Source: Cyclospora cayetanensis (Eukaryota > Apicomplexa > Conoidasida > Eucoccidiorida > Eimeriidae). From it: a DNA stretch of 64,000 bases. Position 1 is the first letter of the stretch, and the number at the start of each line of letters is the position of its first letter. This document shows positions 46,001 through 57,576 of the stretch, in pieces. The DNA is taken from NCBI RefSeq assembly GCF_002999335.1, contig NW_020312104.1, forward strand, positions 1-64,000. Reading direction: 5' to 3'. The notes under the pieces were generated by a model. That model had not been told where the DNA came from. It worked only from the letters and a program-made list of their open reading frames with translations, and made no database searches. The position numbers were made by a program, and so were the translations under genes.

Positions 46001-49000
46001 GCAGTGGATCCCCGCAGGCCTCAAGCGGTGCAGTCGCAGTTGCAGACGCTGCAGCAGGCCCCCTGAAGGCAGCTGCAGCTGACGAGGCGGCGCCGTGTGG
46101 GGAGGCGCCCCCTGCAGCAGCTCCCTCAGAGGTCGACACGCAGCAGCACAATCAGGAGCCGCTGCAGCCCCACGTCCAGCAACAGGAGCTGGAGTGGCTC
46201 CTGCTGGCGGGGACGTCCACGGGAGACCTCCTTGCCGCAAAGGCTAGCGCTGCTGCACCGAAGCCTTCCGCAGCCGCCTCGCCACAGCAGCAGCAGCAGC
46301 TGTGGAGGCGGCAGGCCCAGCAGCCACAGGACCCCCCCCAGCAGCAGGAGGGGCACACCTTTACCCCCGTGGTGCTCCTACCCGAGACCGCCGAGACAGC
46401 AGCTGAGCCGGGGAGGTTTTCCGCGAAGACGGAGGTCCTCTCAGGTTCCCTGCCCTTCGTGGTGTCTGTTCCTGCGACGCTTCCAGCAACCACAGTAGCA
46501 GCACTCCACCGGCACGTTGCTGCAGCAGCAGAGGCGCTGGGGCACGAAGCAGAGGCCGCCACGTCTGCCGCTGCTGCAGCCACCGCCGCTCATGCGCAGC
46601 TCCTCTGCGTCCTTGAGAGCACGCCGCACCACCAGCAGCCACGTCAGCAGCAGCAGAAGCCGCTTGGGCCTGCACAGACTCCCGCGGAACTGCACGTCAT
46701 GGCAGCAGTCGTGCCGCCGAATCACAACAGCAGGGAGACAGTGACGCCTTCTGTAACCTTCGTCTCCCTGGGTCGCCTGCCGCTCCCCCTCGGAAACAAG
46801 CCAACAGCGGCTGCAGTGTGGGAAGGAACGGCCGGCGGCCTTGCTACCCCCTTCTCTCCTGCAGGCGCTGCCCTCGCGGATCCGGAAGCTGCAGTAGATG
46901 CCCCCCCTCCGTTTGCTGCGGCGGACGTCCTGCTAGCCATCGGAGATGCTGAGGGAGGCCTATGGCTTGCGGCTTGGCGAGAGGTCTTTGTGCAGTTGGT
47001 GCGGCTCCTAGAAGGGCAGGCACATCAGGTGGCGGAGAAACCCTCTTTGCCGTGCTTGTACTGTTGTACTTACAGCAACGTCGCAGCGCACGCTGCAGCA
47101 GCTGCTGCGGCTGCCGTTTCTCCCGTTGGGTGCTCCGTTGGTAGCCGTACTGCTGCACAACACCAGCAGAAAAGCAGTAGCACCGGTACCAACAGCTGGG
47201 GAGTTACCAGTCTGGCGTGGACTGTCCGCTGGAGTAGAGATCTCTCGGGAGCGGCCTTAACTCCCGAGCTCCTCCTTGCGGCCACGTGCGTCGGCGGTGC
47301 TGCCGTTGTGGTTGGAGTAGAGTATGCGACTTCCGCAGGCAGGCAAGGAATGACAGCAGCTCATGACAATCAACATCGAGAGGACACGACAGTGGGAATG
47401 CAGCGCCTCGCCGTGCATCTAGTAAAGCCTGAGGCGAAGCCACTGGCCTGCCTCCGCAGCTGCTCAGGTGCCGCAGTAGACGAGCAGCAACATTTTGGCG
47501 GGCAGCTGCTGCGCTGCTGCTGGGTTGAGCAGCTTGTACCCTATGCGCTACTGCTGCTTGTTGGTAAGTTGTTACGGCGGTGCTCTTTCCGGCTGCTGCG
47601 GCGCCCTTAGACATCCGGATACCCCGCGACGAGTGAAGGGGCTCTCTGAGCTCCTGCAGCCTATGCGTCAGAGCGCTTTGCGGAGATCCAGCAGCCTAGG
47701 ACCTTCATCAAAACTTGGTCGGTGGTGCGCTGTGCTGCTGCTTTCTGCTGCTGCGCTTTCAGGAGGCGTCGAGCAGTGTGTCTTCCTTTGGGACCCTCTA
47801 CGACTTCCCTTATACCCCCAGCCTGCGAGGAAACCTTTAGCAGGGGCTGGTGCTGCAACAACCTCTACAGCGACAGCACAAGGAGCGGTACATACAGGAG
47901 AAAGCAAAGGTGCAGCACGTCCAGAGCTCGAAATTGCAGATCGTCCTCGCGCTGAAGCTGTTGACATTACCGCTCAAGACGTCATGCCTCCGACGCCAAC
48001 AGCTTTGGCCCCAGAATCTGAAGCAGCAGCTGGAGCTCACAGTACCTCTGCGAAGGATGGTTTACTCCTCAAGGCTAAATCGGGCTTTGCAAGAGGCATG
48101 CAGAGCCCCGCTGCCCCTTCCCCACCCGCATCACCGTCCAACGCGCGTGCTGCTAGTGCCGTTAGTCAGGTTCAGCAGGCATGCTGTTGCAGCTGTGGCG
48201 GAAGCGCTTTCCTGTCGCAGCAGCAGTTGCGGCAGCAGGGACTGCTTCTGAGTGCTGCCGCTTTTAGCGAGGCTGCAGTAGAGGCAGCAGCGACCTCCGT
48301 GGATGCGGTGCTCCTGCCGCCGCTACAGCAGCAACGCGAGCACAATAGGGCTCCAACTGGGCAGCAGCAGCAGCAGGCATTGCAGGAGGATGCGCAGTTG
48401 CTGCTGTTTTTGCTCGGTGATCAGCGTCAGGAAGCGCGGGCAGCTGCAGAGGCTGCCCTTCCCTCTCTACTAGGGGCCTTACCGCAGGTGAGCCTCGCAG
48501 GCCGCTAGCGTACCTGGAGGAACAGCTACGCTAGCAGCATCGTCACTATTAGCAAATACAAGTTTTCTAGTCGTGTGGAACACACGAGGCATGGGTACCT
48601 TTGAACAGTGCTGCTGTCTTTTCCCAGGGCCCCCCTGTGCATTTTGGCCTGAGCCTCTCGGTGCTATGGCGCTCTGGAATCCACGCACCTTTTGAAAACT
48701 CCGAGTATCTGCACTGGCAACAGCATCAGCAGGATCGGGAGCAACAGCGTCTGCACGATAGGAGGTGGGAAGTAGAGACTGGCAGGCACCACGAGGCAAC
48801 GAATGATTCTGCTCCAGCGGAGTTCTGCAACAGCAGCAGGAGTAGCAACACCTCTCCCAGCGGCTGTGGCTGCGGGTGCAACTGGTTTTGGCTTGCTGTT
48901 GCCGCTACAATAAGCCTCCCCAAGGCTTCACGGATGTGTCTTATCGCCAGCTTCCTCTCTGAACAAAGGCAGGCACACTTCACATGCTTTTGCTGCCTTT

Positions 49001-49482
49001 CCGGAAACTTCAAGCTCAAAGCGCTTGTCTCTCTTCATGCGGGTGATGATGCCAGCTCACGCTAGCATGGTCGCCGTGGTGTATGTATGTACGTATGTGT
49101 GTGTGTGTGTGTGTCTTTACTCAGATCTGGCTGCTCTCCACACGTGCAGGCGGCTCTGCTGCTCGCCGCGGGTCTGGTGCCTGAGGCGGTGGAGGCATAC
49201 TTACAGGCGAATTTGGCGTCATTCGCGCTGCTCCTCTGCCGTTTGCGGCTTCGATCAGAGCACCCGCTGCAGTATACAGCCTTCGATGCATGGCTTGCTG
49301 AACCAAGCGAGGAGACACTACAGGAGGAGCACGAGCAAGACGGGCAGCAGAATCGGCAAGAGCGCCATCTGCAGGACTGGCAGCCCCCGCAGGAGCAACA
49401 CTGCCAGCAGGAACCTCAAAAAAGGATCGGCCGTCTGCTTCGTCTGGCGCTGATGCTGGAGTCGCTACCAGCTGGCTCATAG
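43063..49482 (+). CDS. Gemin5-like WD40/TPR protein
   Basis: Gemin5 recognises snRNA in Sm-core assembly and binds ribosomes in animals. Exons: 43063-47563 (1500 codons), 47634-48487 (phase 1 join, 70-nt intron), 48628 to about 48.75-49.05 kb (3' end unresolved), and about 49149-49482. WD-type blocks in order: HADRTVRLWRL (near residue 195), LGRHQDRVTSLCFL, SLAWHPAAPDCLLVGTMAGD, FVLTTSLDRYLVL, CLGGWTQSLSASCAEPSRV with VGCGDATIRA, then WRDLHAAVSAVCVHPYAPG and LAFGLGDGHFGVL, closest to the Gemin5 double propeller. The last exon (QAALLLAAGLVPEAVEAYL) fits the TPR-like domain that follows the propellers in Gemin5. Ser/Asn, Gln and Ala runs fill propeller loops. It could be another WD40 scaffold, but the CLGG...GVGDG-like and HP...LAFG...DG pair points to Gemin5. 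Confidence 0.75.
43508..43566 (+). repeat. AGC/AAC (poly-Ser/Asn) tract
   Basis: About twenty Ser codons with Asn interruptions inside a propeller loop; AGC/AAC/AGT register of the same CAG-type repeat read in a different frame. Confidence 0.9.
49082..49114. repeat. GT/GTAT microsatellite in a Gemin5-like intron
   Basis: GTAT repeats pass into a (GT)n run just upstream of the acceptor of the last Gemin5-like exon. Confidence 0.9.
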
Positions 49483-50242
49483 GTTGCCTACGGCTGTATC
49501 CGGTGGCAACATCAGGGTTAGCTCCTTCCGTACTGGAATTTCTCTTGGATAGGTTGCTAACTTGTAGCAGACACACTCTCGTTGTGGTGTTCATGCGATT
49601 TATTTCTTCCATTGGATATTTTGCTGCCCACCCTCCACAAAACCGTCCAGCCATCCAACTAGGTGGTGCTCCATCCAACCACCAGCTTTTCAGTGCCTAG
49701 CTAGCACCCAGGGTAGCCCTGCGTAGATCTACCGCAACGCGAGTTCACTTCTAAGCGAACTCGTCGCGACACTTAAGGCAAGTGCAATTGCAGATCAGCG
49801 CGATCGGAAGGCAGTATATTCATACCATTGCACAGCTCCTTCAAAAATCGAGGGCTGGACAGAGAAACTGAAATCTGCTGGAGACGAACGAGGGGTTCTG
49901 CGACTAGGCAACAACCGTCTAAAGGGAAAAGAACAAAAGTTTTGGCGAAGAACAACCCAGTAACGCACACTAGTTTTAACCTCTATCTCATTTCCTCCCA
50001 CTATTTCACTTTCCTGTGGCCCCCTCCTCTATCGTTCCATTTGAGGTCTCAGTGGGGAGACGAATATGTTCAAACCCAATGCAAACTTTGAGTTTTTAAG
50101 TGCCTTCCAGAAAAGCTCTCGTTTCTCATGGTACCTACATGACGGGAGACGGACAGATATGGCAAGTGTCGCTGTGCCCTCTCAAGCACTCTAGGCATTC
50201 AAGAGAGCTGCGCATAGCGTCTAGCGTACATCACTGAATAGA

Positions 50243-50587
50243 GTGGATTACTGCATTGCGCTAACTCTATCACAAAAAACGAAAACCAAGAAGCAAGAAG
50301 ATGGATCAGCTCTTCGCTCCATCCTAATTAACTACAATGGTGTAGTAGTTGGTGTCCAAGTGGAGTTTGCCCCTCTAGTCTTTATCTCGATGCCCAGGCA
50401 TCGCACGGAGCTACGCAAAAAGGCTCGCGCTACCATGCTGCCTCTAGGTGCGTTTAAGCCTGTGGGCGTACCCTCTATGCGTATGCCTCGACTGCTGTGC
50501 AGCGGCAACGGCTACATACAGCTCTCCGTGGAGAAGCTGCTCTCTATCGTACCGCTCGATCTAATGTCTCCTTTTGGTGGTGCTTGA
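50243..50587 (+). CDS. unidentified ORF (114 codons)
   Basis: Not recognised. Begins with a Lys/Gln-rich segment (SQKTKTKKQEDGSALRS), then basic and hydrophobic stretches (HRTELRKKARATMLPLG; GYIQLSVEKLLSIVPLDL). The next frame is open directly after its stop (50574-50843), so a frameshifted longer gene or a decayed element is possible. It differs from flanking genes in having no Ala/Gln runs. Coding status unproven. Confidence 0.25.
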   Translation: MDYCIALTLSQKTKTKKQEDGSALRSILINYNGVVVGVQVEFAPLVFISMPRHRTELRKKARATMLPLGAFKPVGVPSMRMPRLLCSGNGYIQLSVEKLLSIVPLDLMSPFGGA

Positions 50588-51657
50588 CTCCCGAAGTGGT
50601 GGGGGGGAAACGTCGGTAAAGTTCTTGAGTGTGTTCCTGAGGAACTCTCGCCTCTCCCTCCCACCACTTCTTAGAGGCTCAGACATAAGGGGCAAGAGAC
50701 AGCTACGGTGCGTGCTCCTGTGCTCTTTAGGCACATCGGGCACTCACAGAGAGTCGCACATCGAATCTAGCGCAGACGCAATAAAGGCGTACGCACAGAA
50801 CATTGCGCCTTTTTGTATCGAGCCCACAGTACTCTATGATTAATATGACATACGAGTAGACAAACCAGTTAGACAAATACTACCATGCTAGCTATATATA
50901 ATGGAAATTTTGTAAGCGATGGAGTTGGAGTGGACAAAGCTCATCCGCGAGTGCTACAACCATCCCACTATACTTAGTTCAGGAAAAGCCTCACTGCCTT
51001 GCCGAAACCCCAATGTGGCACATCCTACAGACCTCCAGCTTGGTTGGTCGCTTTGTGAAGACATGGGCCCGCGATATGCTATTTGGGAATCTACGCACCC
51101 AGCAATGCAGGTTTTGCAGCTACAAAAGTCACCATAAGGGCGCGCAGGAGATCTCCCGAAGTCGATGAAAGTCACCCTATTAAATACCTTGTATTATAGA
51201 AGCTAAATAAGGCATGGAGATCTGTGTGTGCATCGATATTCGACGAAGCTTGTCATAAGGGACTGACTGGTCAGCGTATCGCACCTACCCAAGACCCTGC
51301 GGCGCAGCGTATTTTCCGTTTCTCATTTGTGACACACATACAATGTCGACCCACATATACCAAGGCCATAATATCAGTCATTTGCACAGAAGGAAGTTCT
51401 TGCCGCTGTCCAATCTCACACCGAATTCGAGGTCGGGTGCAGCGCTAGGGGGAGGAGCACAGTCATGGCAGTGCTGTCTTGGTGCGAAGAGCAGCGTTCT
51501 CTTTGGTGGCTCGACCCCCACCTTCTTTATGCCTTTGCATCAACCTATTTGACCACATATTCATAGTTAACTGCTCCTGTTGCTTCTATTATTAGGTCTG
51601 CTGCTGCAGCAGTAAACCTCTGGTGGAGCGGCTCGGCAGCAGAGTATCTTTTTGTGG

Positions 51658-51698
51658 AGCAGCCCGGCGGCTGCGGCGGCAGCTGCCGCCGGGCTGCT
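51658..51698. repeat. GC-rich perfect inverted repeat
   Basis: Arms 51658-51671 and 51685-51698 (AGCAGCCCGGCGGC and its complement) flank a 13-nt loop that is itself GC-rich and partly self-complementary. Very stable stem, about 660 bp upstream of the Sec66-like start. Confidence 0.75.
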
Positions 51699-52357
51699 AC
51701 CGGCGCTGCGTGTGCTGCAGCACTTTTAGACAGCTTCTTAGCTCTTCTTCCTTCCGTGCCTGCTGTTGTAAGGACTCAATGGAGCCTTTCTAACAGGTCG
51801 CTGCTTCTGCTGGTACTCCTGCTGCCGCTTCAGCATTGGCCTCCCGCTGCGCTGCTGCTGCAGCACAAGCGGGGCCTCTATTGCGTACAGCAGCAACAGT
51901 TGACAGCGCGGCAGCTGATGTATGGCGACAAGGGGGAAAAGAGACCCGCGGTTTAGTTTCAGAGTCTGCTACCGCAACATCTCGGCTGCAGCAGCTACTG
52001 CTGCTGCTGCTACTGCACTAGGGACTAACTTGTATACGCGGTAACGAAGGCACCACGAGTCTTAGAAGCGCCTCTGCGCTTTCACTGATTGCATCACTTA
52101 GCGGCAGCAGCGTCATCGGTAGCAGCAGCAGTGGCGCCTCCTAAGCGTACTGCAAGCTTTGGCAGCACCCCACGTGGTTCTGCGTGTAAAGCGGACAGTG
52201 TCTTTCTTCTGCAGCGCGCTCTACTTGGCCTTCGGACGCGCTCTGATTTCTTTCTTCCGTTCCTCGTTCTTGTTGCACAGGGAGCAGCAGCCGCGGTTGC
52301 CGGAGGCGGCTGCGACGGTTTTGACGTGCGATCGACAGTAGTAAGGGACTTACCAAG

Positions 52358-53116
52358 ATGGAGTTGCCTGATCTCTCTTTGGGTTGGTTGGTGTTTTTAG
52401 TGCTCTTTGTTGGCGCCGCTGGGGCTGCAGGGTATCTGGTGTTGCAAGAGATGCGTAGCAGTCGAGAGAAGGACATCGTGTTGAAGCAGGCAGGCAAGGA
52501 GGTGGACACGTCGCCTCCAGCGCGGGAGATAGAGGATTACGAGGAGAAGCGTAGCGCGTTGTTTCAGCAGTTGTTGGTGCAGCAGCGAGTGACGGAGGCA
52601 GATGAGGATCTGGGAGAAGGCCAACCTCCATGCAAAAGCTGGCAGCGACAGCTGCTGCAGCCCGAAGAGAAGAAAGCCCTCAAGCTGCTCCTGATGCGCC
52701 GCGCGCTTGCAAACACGCCGCGGTGGTTCGTGCTGTCGGGGGAAGCCAACGCGAAGTACCGGCTATATCGCAACGGTCTGCTGACAGAAACGGCGTGGAG
52801 CGAATTCCAGGCAGTCCAGGAAGAGCTTAACGAAGAGCTTCAGTACATCAAGCTGGAGGCGGAGTGTATGGAAGAGGGGTGGGGCGACAAGGTCTTGAAA
52901 GACACTGTGATGCTCTTCAAGCTGTCCGAAGCGCAGAAGGAAAGGAACAAAGTTATGGGTGCTGAGCAGAAGCGGCAGGAGAAGGAGAAGGAGCGTCAAG
53001 AAAGGGATAAGGAAAGGCAGCAGGAGGAGAAGGAAACCAGAGCGGAGAAATTTAGGGAGCAACTCCTTAAGGAAGCGGATCAAAACAAACCCGTACAGAG
53101 AAAGGGTTCCAGATAA
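52358..53116 (+). CDS. Sec66/Sec71-like ER protein translocation subunit
   Basis: In fungi Sec66 (Sec71) works with Sec62/63/72 in post-translational import into the endoplasmic reticulum. Single exon, 252 residues from ATG 52358 to TAA 53114. Residues 9-29 (GWLVFLVLFVGAAGAAGYLVL) form one membrane anchor preceded by a short acidic N-terminus. Residues about 107-190 follow the Sec66 domain: LLMRRALANTPRWFVL, YRLYRNGLLTETAWSEF, VQEELNEELQYIKLEAE and the conserved GWGDKV. The C-terminal 55 residues are a Lys/Glu/Arg-rich coiled coil. No low-complexity insertion is present. The family match is by pattern, and a divergent membrane-anchored protein is the alternative. Confidence 0.78.
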   Translation: MELPDLSLGWLVFLVLFVGAAGAAGYLVLQEMRSSREKDIVLKQAGKEVDTSPPAREIEDYEEKRSALFQQLLVQQRVTEADEDLGEGQPPCKSWQRQLLQPEEKKALKLLLMRRALANTPRWFVLSGEANAKYRLYRNGLLTETAWSEFQAVQEELNEELQYIKLEAECMEEGWGDKVLKDTVMLFKLSEAQKERNKVMGAEQKRQEKEKERQERDKERQQEEKETRAEKFREQLLKEADQNKPVQRKGSR

Positions 53117-55017
53117 TACAAGGCGTATTGCGTGCGAAGCTTGCCGCTATACTGCCACTGCGGCTGCAGTTGCTTGTGCTGCAGGAGCACAGGCCTCTGC
53201 TCAGATGTTTTTTATTGCTCAAAGGACCACGGACATGCTGCACCTCCTCGCGCGGTAGCCGCTTCAGCAATTTACGTGTAGTTGTTGTATTGTATGTGTG
53301 GCAGGCGGTGGGGCATAGGCAACGGCTTCGGGTGCGCTTCGAAGGGCACGGCTGGAGTTCTGCTGCTGCTCCTGCAGCCTTCGATCTCCGGTTATGCGGT
53401 CGATTTCAAAAAGGCCCTCATGAGATGTGGAGTTATACAGAGAGAGGTCTGAGTGTCTTTGTCGTGTTTGTTTGCTACGGCAGGCGGCATCGCGCCCGTG
53501 CAGCCGCAGCTGTGGCCGTTGCTGCAGGAGGCAAGTGCCCCCACACCTGGGGCGTAGGCCTCAAGGCTTCGCATGTACCTGTACAGTGCACCTTTGGTAC
53601 GGTTGCATCTGCAGCAGCACAGTTTCAGCGTTTTGAAGCAGGCCTCCTTACTGCCGCTGTACTGTTGAGGGAGAGGAGGCACTCAACACGTGCGTGCTGC
53701 GGCCACCGGACTAGCGCATACAGACCGAGCAACGCGCATTATTGAGGTTACAACGGTGGTGTCTTCACAGCACCTCTCCTCCTCTCATAGGTTGCTGGCG
53801 CCCGGTGCACTCGCTACTGGTAGTGGACAGAATTTATTGTTACTTTTATTGCTGCTCCTGCAGCGAGGGTGCAGCTTTGCTACCTGCCATCCCTGTCGGC
53901 GGCAAGAGCCCTGCCAACGGCCTCGTCTGTTAGCCCCCGAGCCACCATTAAGCGCAGCAAGTCTTGTTGCAACAGGGAAACAAACGTGTTTTATATTGTA
54001 GTATTAGCCACCTTCCTCTCGCCACCTTGCAAGGGCAGGCACACTCCCTCTCGCCCTGCCAGCGGCCAGGCCTGCCCCCAATGCCCCTTCCTTCTGCTGC
54101 CTCGCGGTCTGCGTCTGCCTCCTATAACCCTTCAACTCCCTTCCTGTCTTGGCGTTTCCTCTCTCACCATACTACGCTCATACTTTTCGCCCTGACTGCA
54201 CTCCTTCCTCTGCCTTCTACTCTACATGTGTGCCTGCTTCTATCCCAACACCCAAACACATATATGTACATGGAGATATGTATTCTTGCCTCCCTCAGGC
54301 AAATCCACACACATACACATACATCCACGCATACACCCGATTTAATCTGCCTGAAAACCTCAAGGACAAAAAAACCACAGCCCTTGCCCCCTGCCTACGC
54401 TATTTGTCTGCCGTTTTCGCTTGCTGTACAGTGTGTGTATCGGTGAGAAATTAGAATCCGGATACGGTCTTACGACGAAAATGATAAAAGTGGAGACGCA
54501 GTGCCCTTTACATACTCCTCGCCATCCCTGTAGAGGCTGAGAATCCCCTCCCCAATACATCCTGGTGCTGCACCCACTCCCGCTGCTTCTGCCGTTCGTA
54601 GGGTACACCAGGAGCTTTTCAGAGGAACCCCCTTCGAACAAAAGCTGTAATGAACGCGACGAGTGCCCCCAAAGGGTCTAAAACGCCCTTCAAAGCAAAA
54701 AAACACGGGAAGCCCTTTAAACCCCGGGCCTCACTTAAACATTTCTAGGAATACGCATAGGCTTTCAGGATGAACTCCCAAGATACGGCGGGATTGCGCA
54801 GATCCCCCATGGCCCCCCCCCAACTTGAGGAGTGCATTCCACGGAGTTCACCAAGGCCCCTACAGCAGGAGAAGACCTCGGTGAGGAAAGACGCCTATTA
54901 ACGGCTGACTGATTCGTCGATTGTAAGAGATACAAGATAACAGTGTAGCAGGTAGACGCAGTTGAAATGATGACGCAACTGCTGCTCCTGCTGTTTATAC
55001 TCCCATTGCTGCCACGG
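53117..55017. other. unresolved interval with possible exons
   Basis: Plus-strand frame 53128-53745 is open, holds splice-like sites (TGTGTGGCAG at about 53.30 kb, CTACGGCAG at about 53.48 kb, a GC-type donor GAG/GCAAGT near 53.53 kb) and Ala-rich runs, so a further multi-exon gene downstream of Sec66 is plausible, but I could not assemble or identify one. From 54.0 to 54.45 kb the DNA is C/T- and CA-rich without coding pattern. Confidence 0.35.
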
Positions 55018-55911
55018 TTAACGAACCTGCACCCTAGAAAGCATGAATGAAGATCTGATCTGCATGCTGCTTTCGTATTTCACGCCTGCCGCCCCTACCA
55101 CTGTAGCAACGGCTGTGAATGGCTGCTGCGGTGTCGAACAGGAACCGGGCACGAAAGGCAGGTAAGCCTCCAAACTCCTTCCTATTGCCGCAAGGGCTGC
55201 TGCTGGATTTCCCTTAGTTGCTGCTGCAGCTGTACCCGTACCTGCTGCTGCTGTTGGCGCACCTGCTGCTGCTGATACAGGAGGTGTCGCTGGAGCTGCT
55301 CTTGCGGATGCCGATGTATAGACTGTTGCTGTTGCTGCACCTGCTGCTGGTGGGGGTCTTGAGCGATCCGACACCAATAAGCAAGAAAGGCGGCGAGGCA
55401 CCTGCACATATACAGCACCTGCTGAAGCGGGACGAGCAGCAAGTCCAGCAGCTGCAGTTGCAGTAGCCGTAAAAGGAGCACCACCAGCGAGAAAGCGCGC
55501 GCCTGTAGATTGATATGACAGCCCACGATCTGCAGAGACACCAGCAGCCTCACACAATAGGGAGCATTGTTGCCGCCTCGGTAATAGCAGCCGAGCAGCA
55601 CCAGGACTGGGAAGCAGAAACGGGAACGCAGGCAAGACACGAAGCTCAGTGAAGCGAGGAGCACCAGCAACAAGGCGTACCTTCCATCCGATGGCGCAAG
55701 CCATGGCCATTACACAGGCTCTAACAACCTGAAGCATCAGCCTCAGCATTTGCTGCGCTGTGGAAACGCAGTGCTCTGCCGTGGCTTCCTCCAGCTCGTC
55801 TATGCCATCTGTATTGTTGTTCGAACTTTTTCTCGCTGCCGCTCCTCCGCCGTAAGCAGCGGCGGTCGGCTCCACGATGGAGGAGAATGACTGTCTCCGG
55901 CAGACGGGCAT
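55018..55911 (-). CDS. Ala-rich hypothetical protein (297 aa)
   Basis: No family recognised. One open frame from ATG 55911 to stop 55018. The first 45 residues are Ser/Ala/Asn-rich, followed by a likely amphipathic or membrane helix (QQMLRLMLQVVRACVMAMAC) at about 53-72, a hydrophobic/Pro segment (LPAFPFLLPSPGAARLLL), then a long Ala/Thr/Pro-rich half. A downstream exon is possible. The GCA-repeat content resembles genuine genes of this window, but other frames here are also open, so coding status is moderate. Confidence 0.45.
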   Translation of the reverse strand: MPVCRRQSFSSIVEPTAAAYGGGAAARKSSNNNTDGIDELEEATAEHCVSTAQQMLRLMLQVVRACVMAMACAIGWKVRLVAGAPRFTELRVLPAFPFLLPSPGAARLLLPRRQQCSLLCEAAGVSADRGLSYQSTGARFLAGGAPFTATATAAAGLAARPASAGAVYVQVPRRLSCLLVSDRSRPPPAAGAATATVYTSASARAAPATPPVSAAAGAPTAAAGTGTAAAATKGNPAAALAAIGRSLEAYLPFVPGSCSTPQQPFTAVATVVGAAGVKYESSMQIRSSFMLSRVQVR

Positions 55912-57576
55912 TTCCCCTGCTCCCCCCTAGAGGACCCCCAGCATTTAAAAAGGATGTGCCAATGGGGGGCTTGTCGAGTGTGAGCTTGCGAACTCTGAGT
56001 GCTAGCTGTTATTCAAACTTCCAAGTGATAGGCTCGAAGGAGGATGCGAGGAGGGCGCTCAGAGCGTGAGCGCCCTCCTTCAGCTCTTATTAGGCGGCCG
56101 TTGCTGCTGCCGCACTGCTGCGGCAGCAAAAGTGCAAGCAGGCGCAGCAGCAGGCGCGCAAGCCAGTACACGAGGCACTATGTGTCAGTACACCTCGCGA
56201 TAAGGGCCTCAACACACGGTAGGCGCAGCGAGAGAGCCGCTCCTACGCATCACTGAGGGAGCGAGGGGGAAGGCCGCCGCCCCTCCATTGGGGTTGCCGC
56301 AGCAAACGCAGCAGCAAAAGTGACTAACAAAAGAAGACGCTTATTTCATGCATCGTACTGCCCTTGCTGCTGCTGCGCTTCTCAAGGATTCCATACACCT
56401 CCCGCCGCTGCTGCCGCCGCTCTACGCGCACGCTGATCGGGTGAAGCACCGCTCCCCGCGCGCGGGGCTTTGGCAGCGATAACAGGAGCCTTGCCACTCG
56501 TTCCTGTTCTAACCCTTTAAAAAAAGCAAATCCCGAGGAAATATTGCGCGTTTAATGCAGGGCATTGAATTACAACCGAAAAAAGGCTGAGACAGCCCTC
56601 TCTTGGAGCTATCAAGCGCTCCTCCACCTTCGGCAAGTCACCGCACCGCACGAGCTGCCTGCCTGCGCGCGGTTCCTGGCGCTGTAGCTAGTTTCCGCAG
56701 TAAACTCTCACTGTTATAATTCGCATGCCTTTTATGGCTCTGCTGTTTCGGATAACAGAAGCCGCGATACTAGCTGGCCATCAACTACTCAGAAGACGTT
56801 CTTGGCACTGCATGGCAGTCCCCGTCGCAGCCGGGACGTAGCGGCAGTGACGAAGGCAGCATCTTGGACAAACAGCCTTATCACGTAGCTTCCTCGATGA
56901 AGCGGCAGCTAGCGCCATGAGTGGGCTGTAGAGCATAGCCGGAGTAGTGTGAGACCAATGTTGGGAACGGGGTTTAAGAGTCGTAGCAAGCGCCAAAGTA
57001 AGACAGTTGACGCCGTACATATATATAATCCACATCATGCCGCGCCGAATGTTGGTGTGCAGGAAGCTCCATGGGGAGCGGTAGCTCGGTGGAACGTGTA
57101 GGCTTTCGTAGACACAGTCAAAGCAATTGCACACAGTTGTGGCAGGGATTTGAAGGGCACTGCAACCGACATTTGGATGCACAGCGAAACAAAGGTGACA
57201 AAAAGGAAAAACGGGACCGTCAATAGAGAGAGACAGTCTAGAGGGGCTACGAACAACTGGTCGACTCATGCACCCTGGCTTCGTATAGGGGTATCCTGCG
57301 TAGGAGAGAGAAGTTTTTTTATACGAAGAGTAACGGACGCAAAGCAGGAAGCATAAAAAAGCAACAAAGCAGGGAAAGAGGAACACAGGCAGAGACAGGC
57401 CCTGCAGAGCCTTCAGCAAAGACCCAGACGGGGAGAAAGGCCATCCCTCGACCTGCATAGTCTAAGAGCCGCGGCTCCACCCATACAAACAAAAGGGCGG
57501 AGAATCCAGCAGAGGAAAAGCCGCACCAACATCATTGGGGGCAGAACTCTCACCAGCGGCAGCTCAGGAGGGAATC
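55912..57576. other. divergent intergenic region with hairpin cluster
   Basis: Three perfect palindromes lie within 420 bp: 13-bp arms at 56049-56079, 9-bp arms at 56106-56127 and a 14-bp CCCCGCGCGCGGGG at 56454-56467. A 225-codon minus ORF (56781-57458) lacks family features and spans DNA whose plus strand is purine-rich; I do not call it. The region should contain the promoters of both flanking genes. Confidence 0.45.
56049..56079. repeat. perfect inverted repeat, 13-bp arms, 5-nt loop
   Basis: AGGAGGGCGCTCA (56049-56061) and its exact complement (56067-56079). The strongest hairpin in the window by arm/loop ratio. Confidence 0.85.

Larger units (their letters stand above)
49483..52357. 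other. low-repeat interval with unidentified ORFs
   Basis: From 49.5 to 51.5 kb the DNA lacks CAG runs. Plus-strand ORFs at 50243-50587, 50574-50843 and 50919-51137 have mixed, non-low-complexity composition but match no family I know. From 51.6 kb CAG/GCA runs return and a perfect 14-bp-arm hairpin lies at 51658-51698. The final 300 bp should hold the Sec66-like promoter. Confidence 0.4.

Noticed and set aside
56781..57458. 225-codon minus ORF with hydrophobic segments
   Set aside because: No motif, no repeat signature and strong purine/pyrimidine strand bias that keeps frames open; treated as noncoding.
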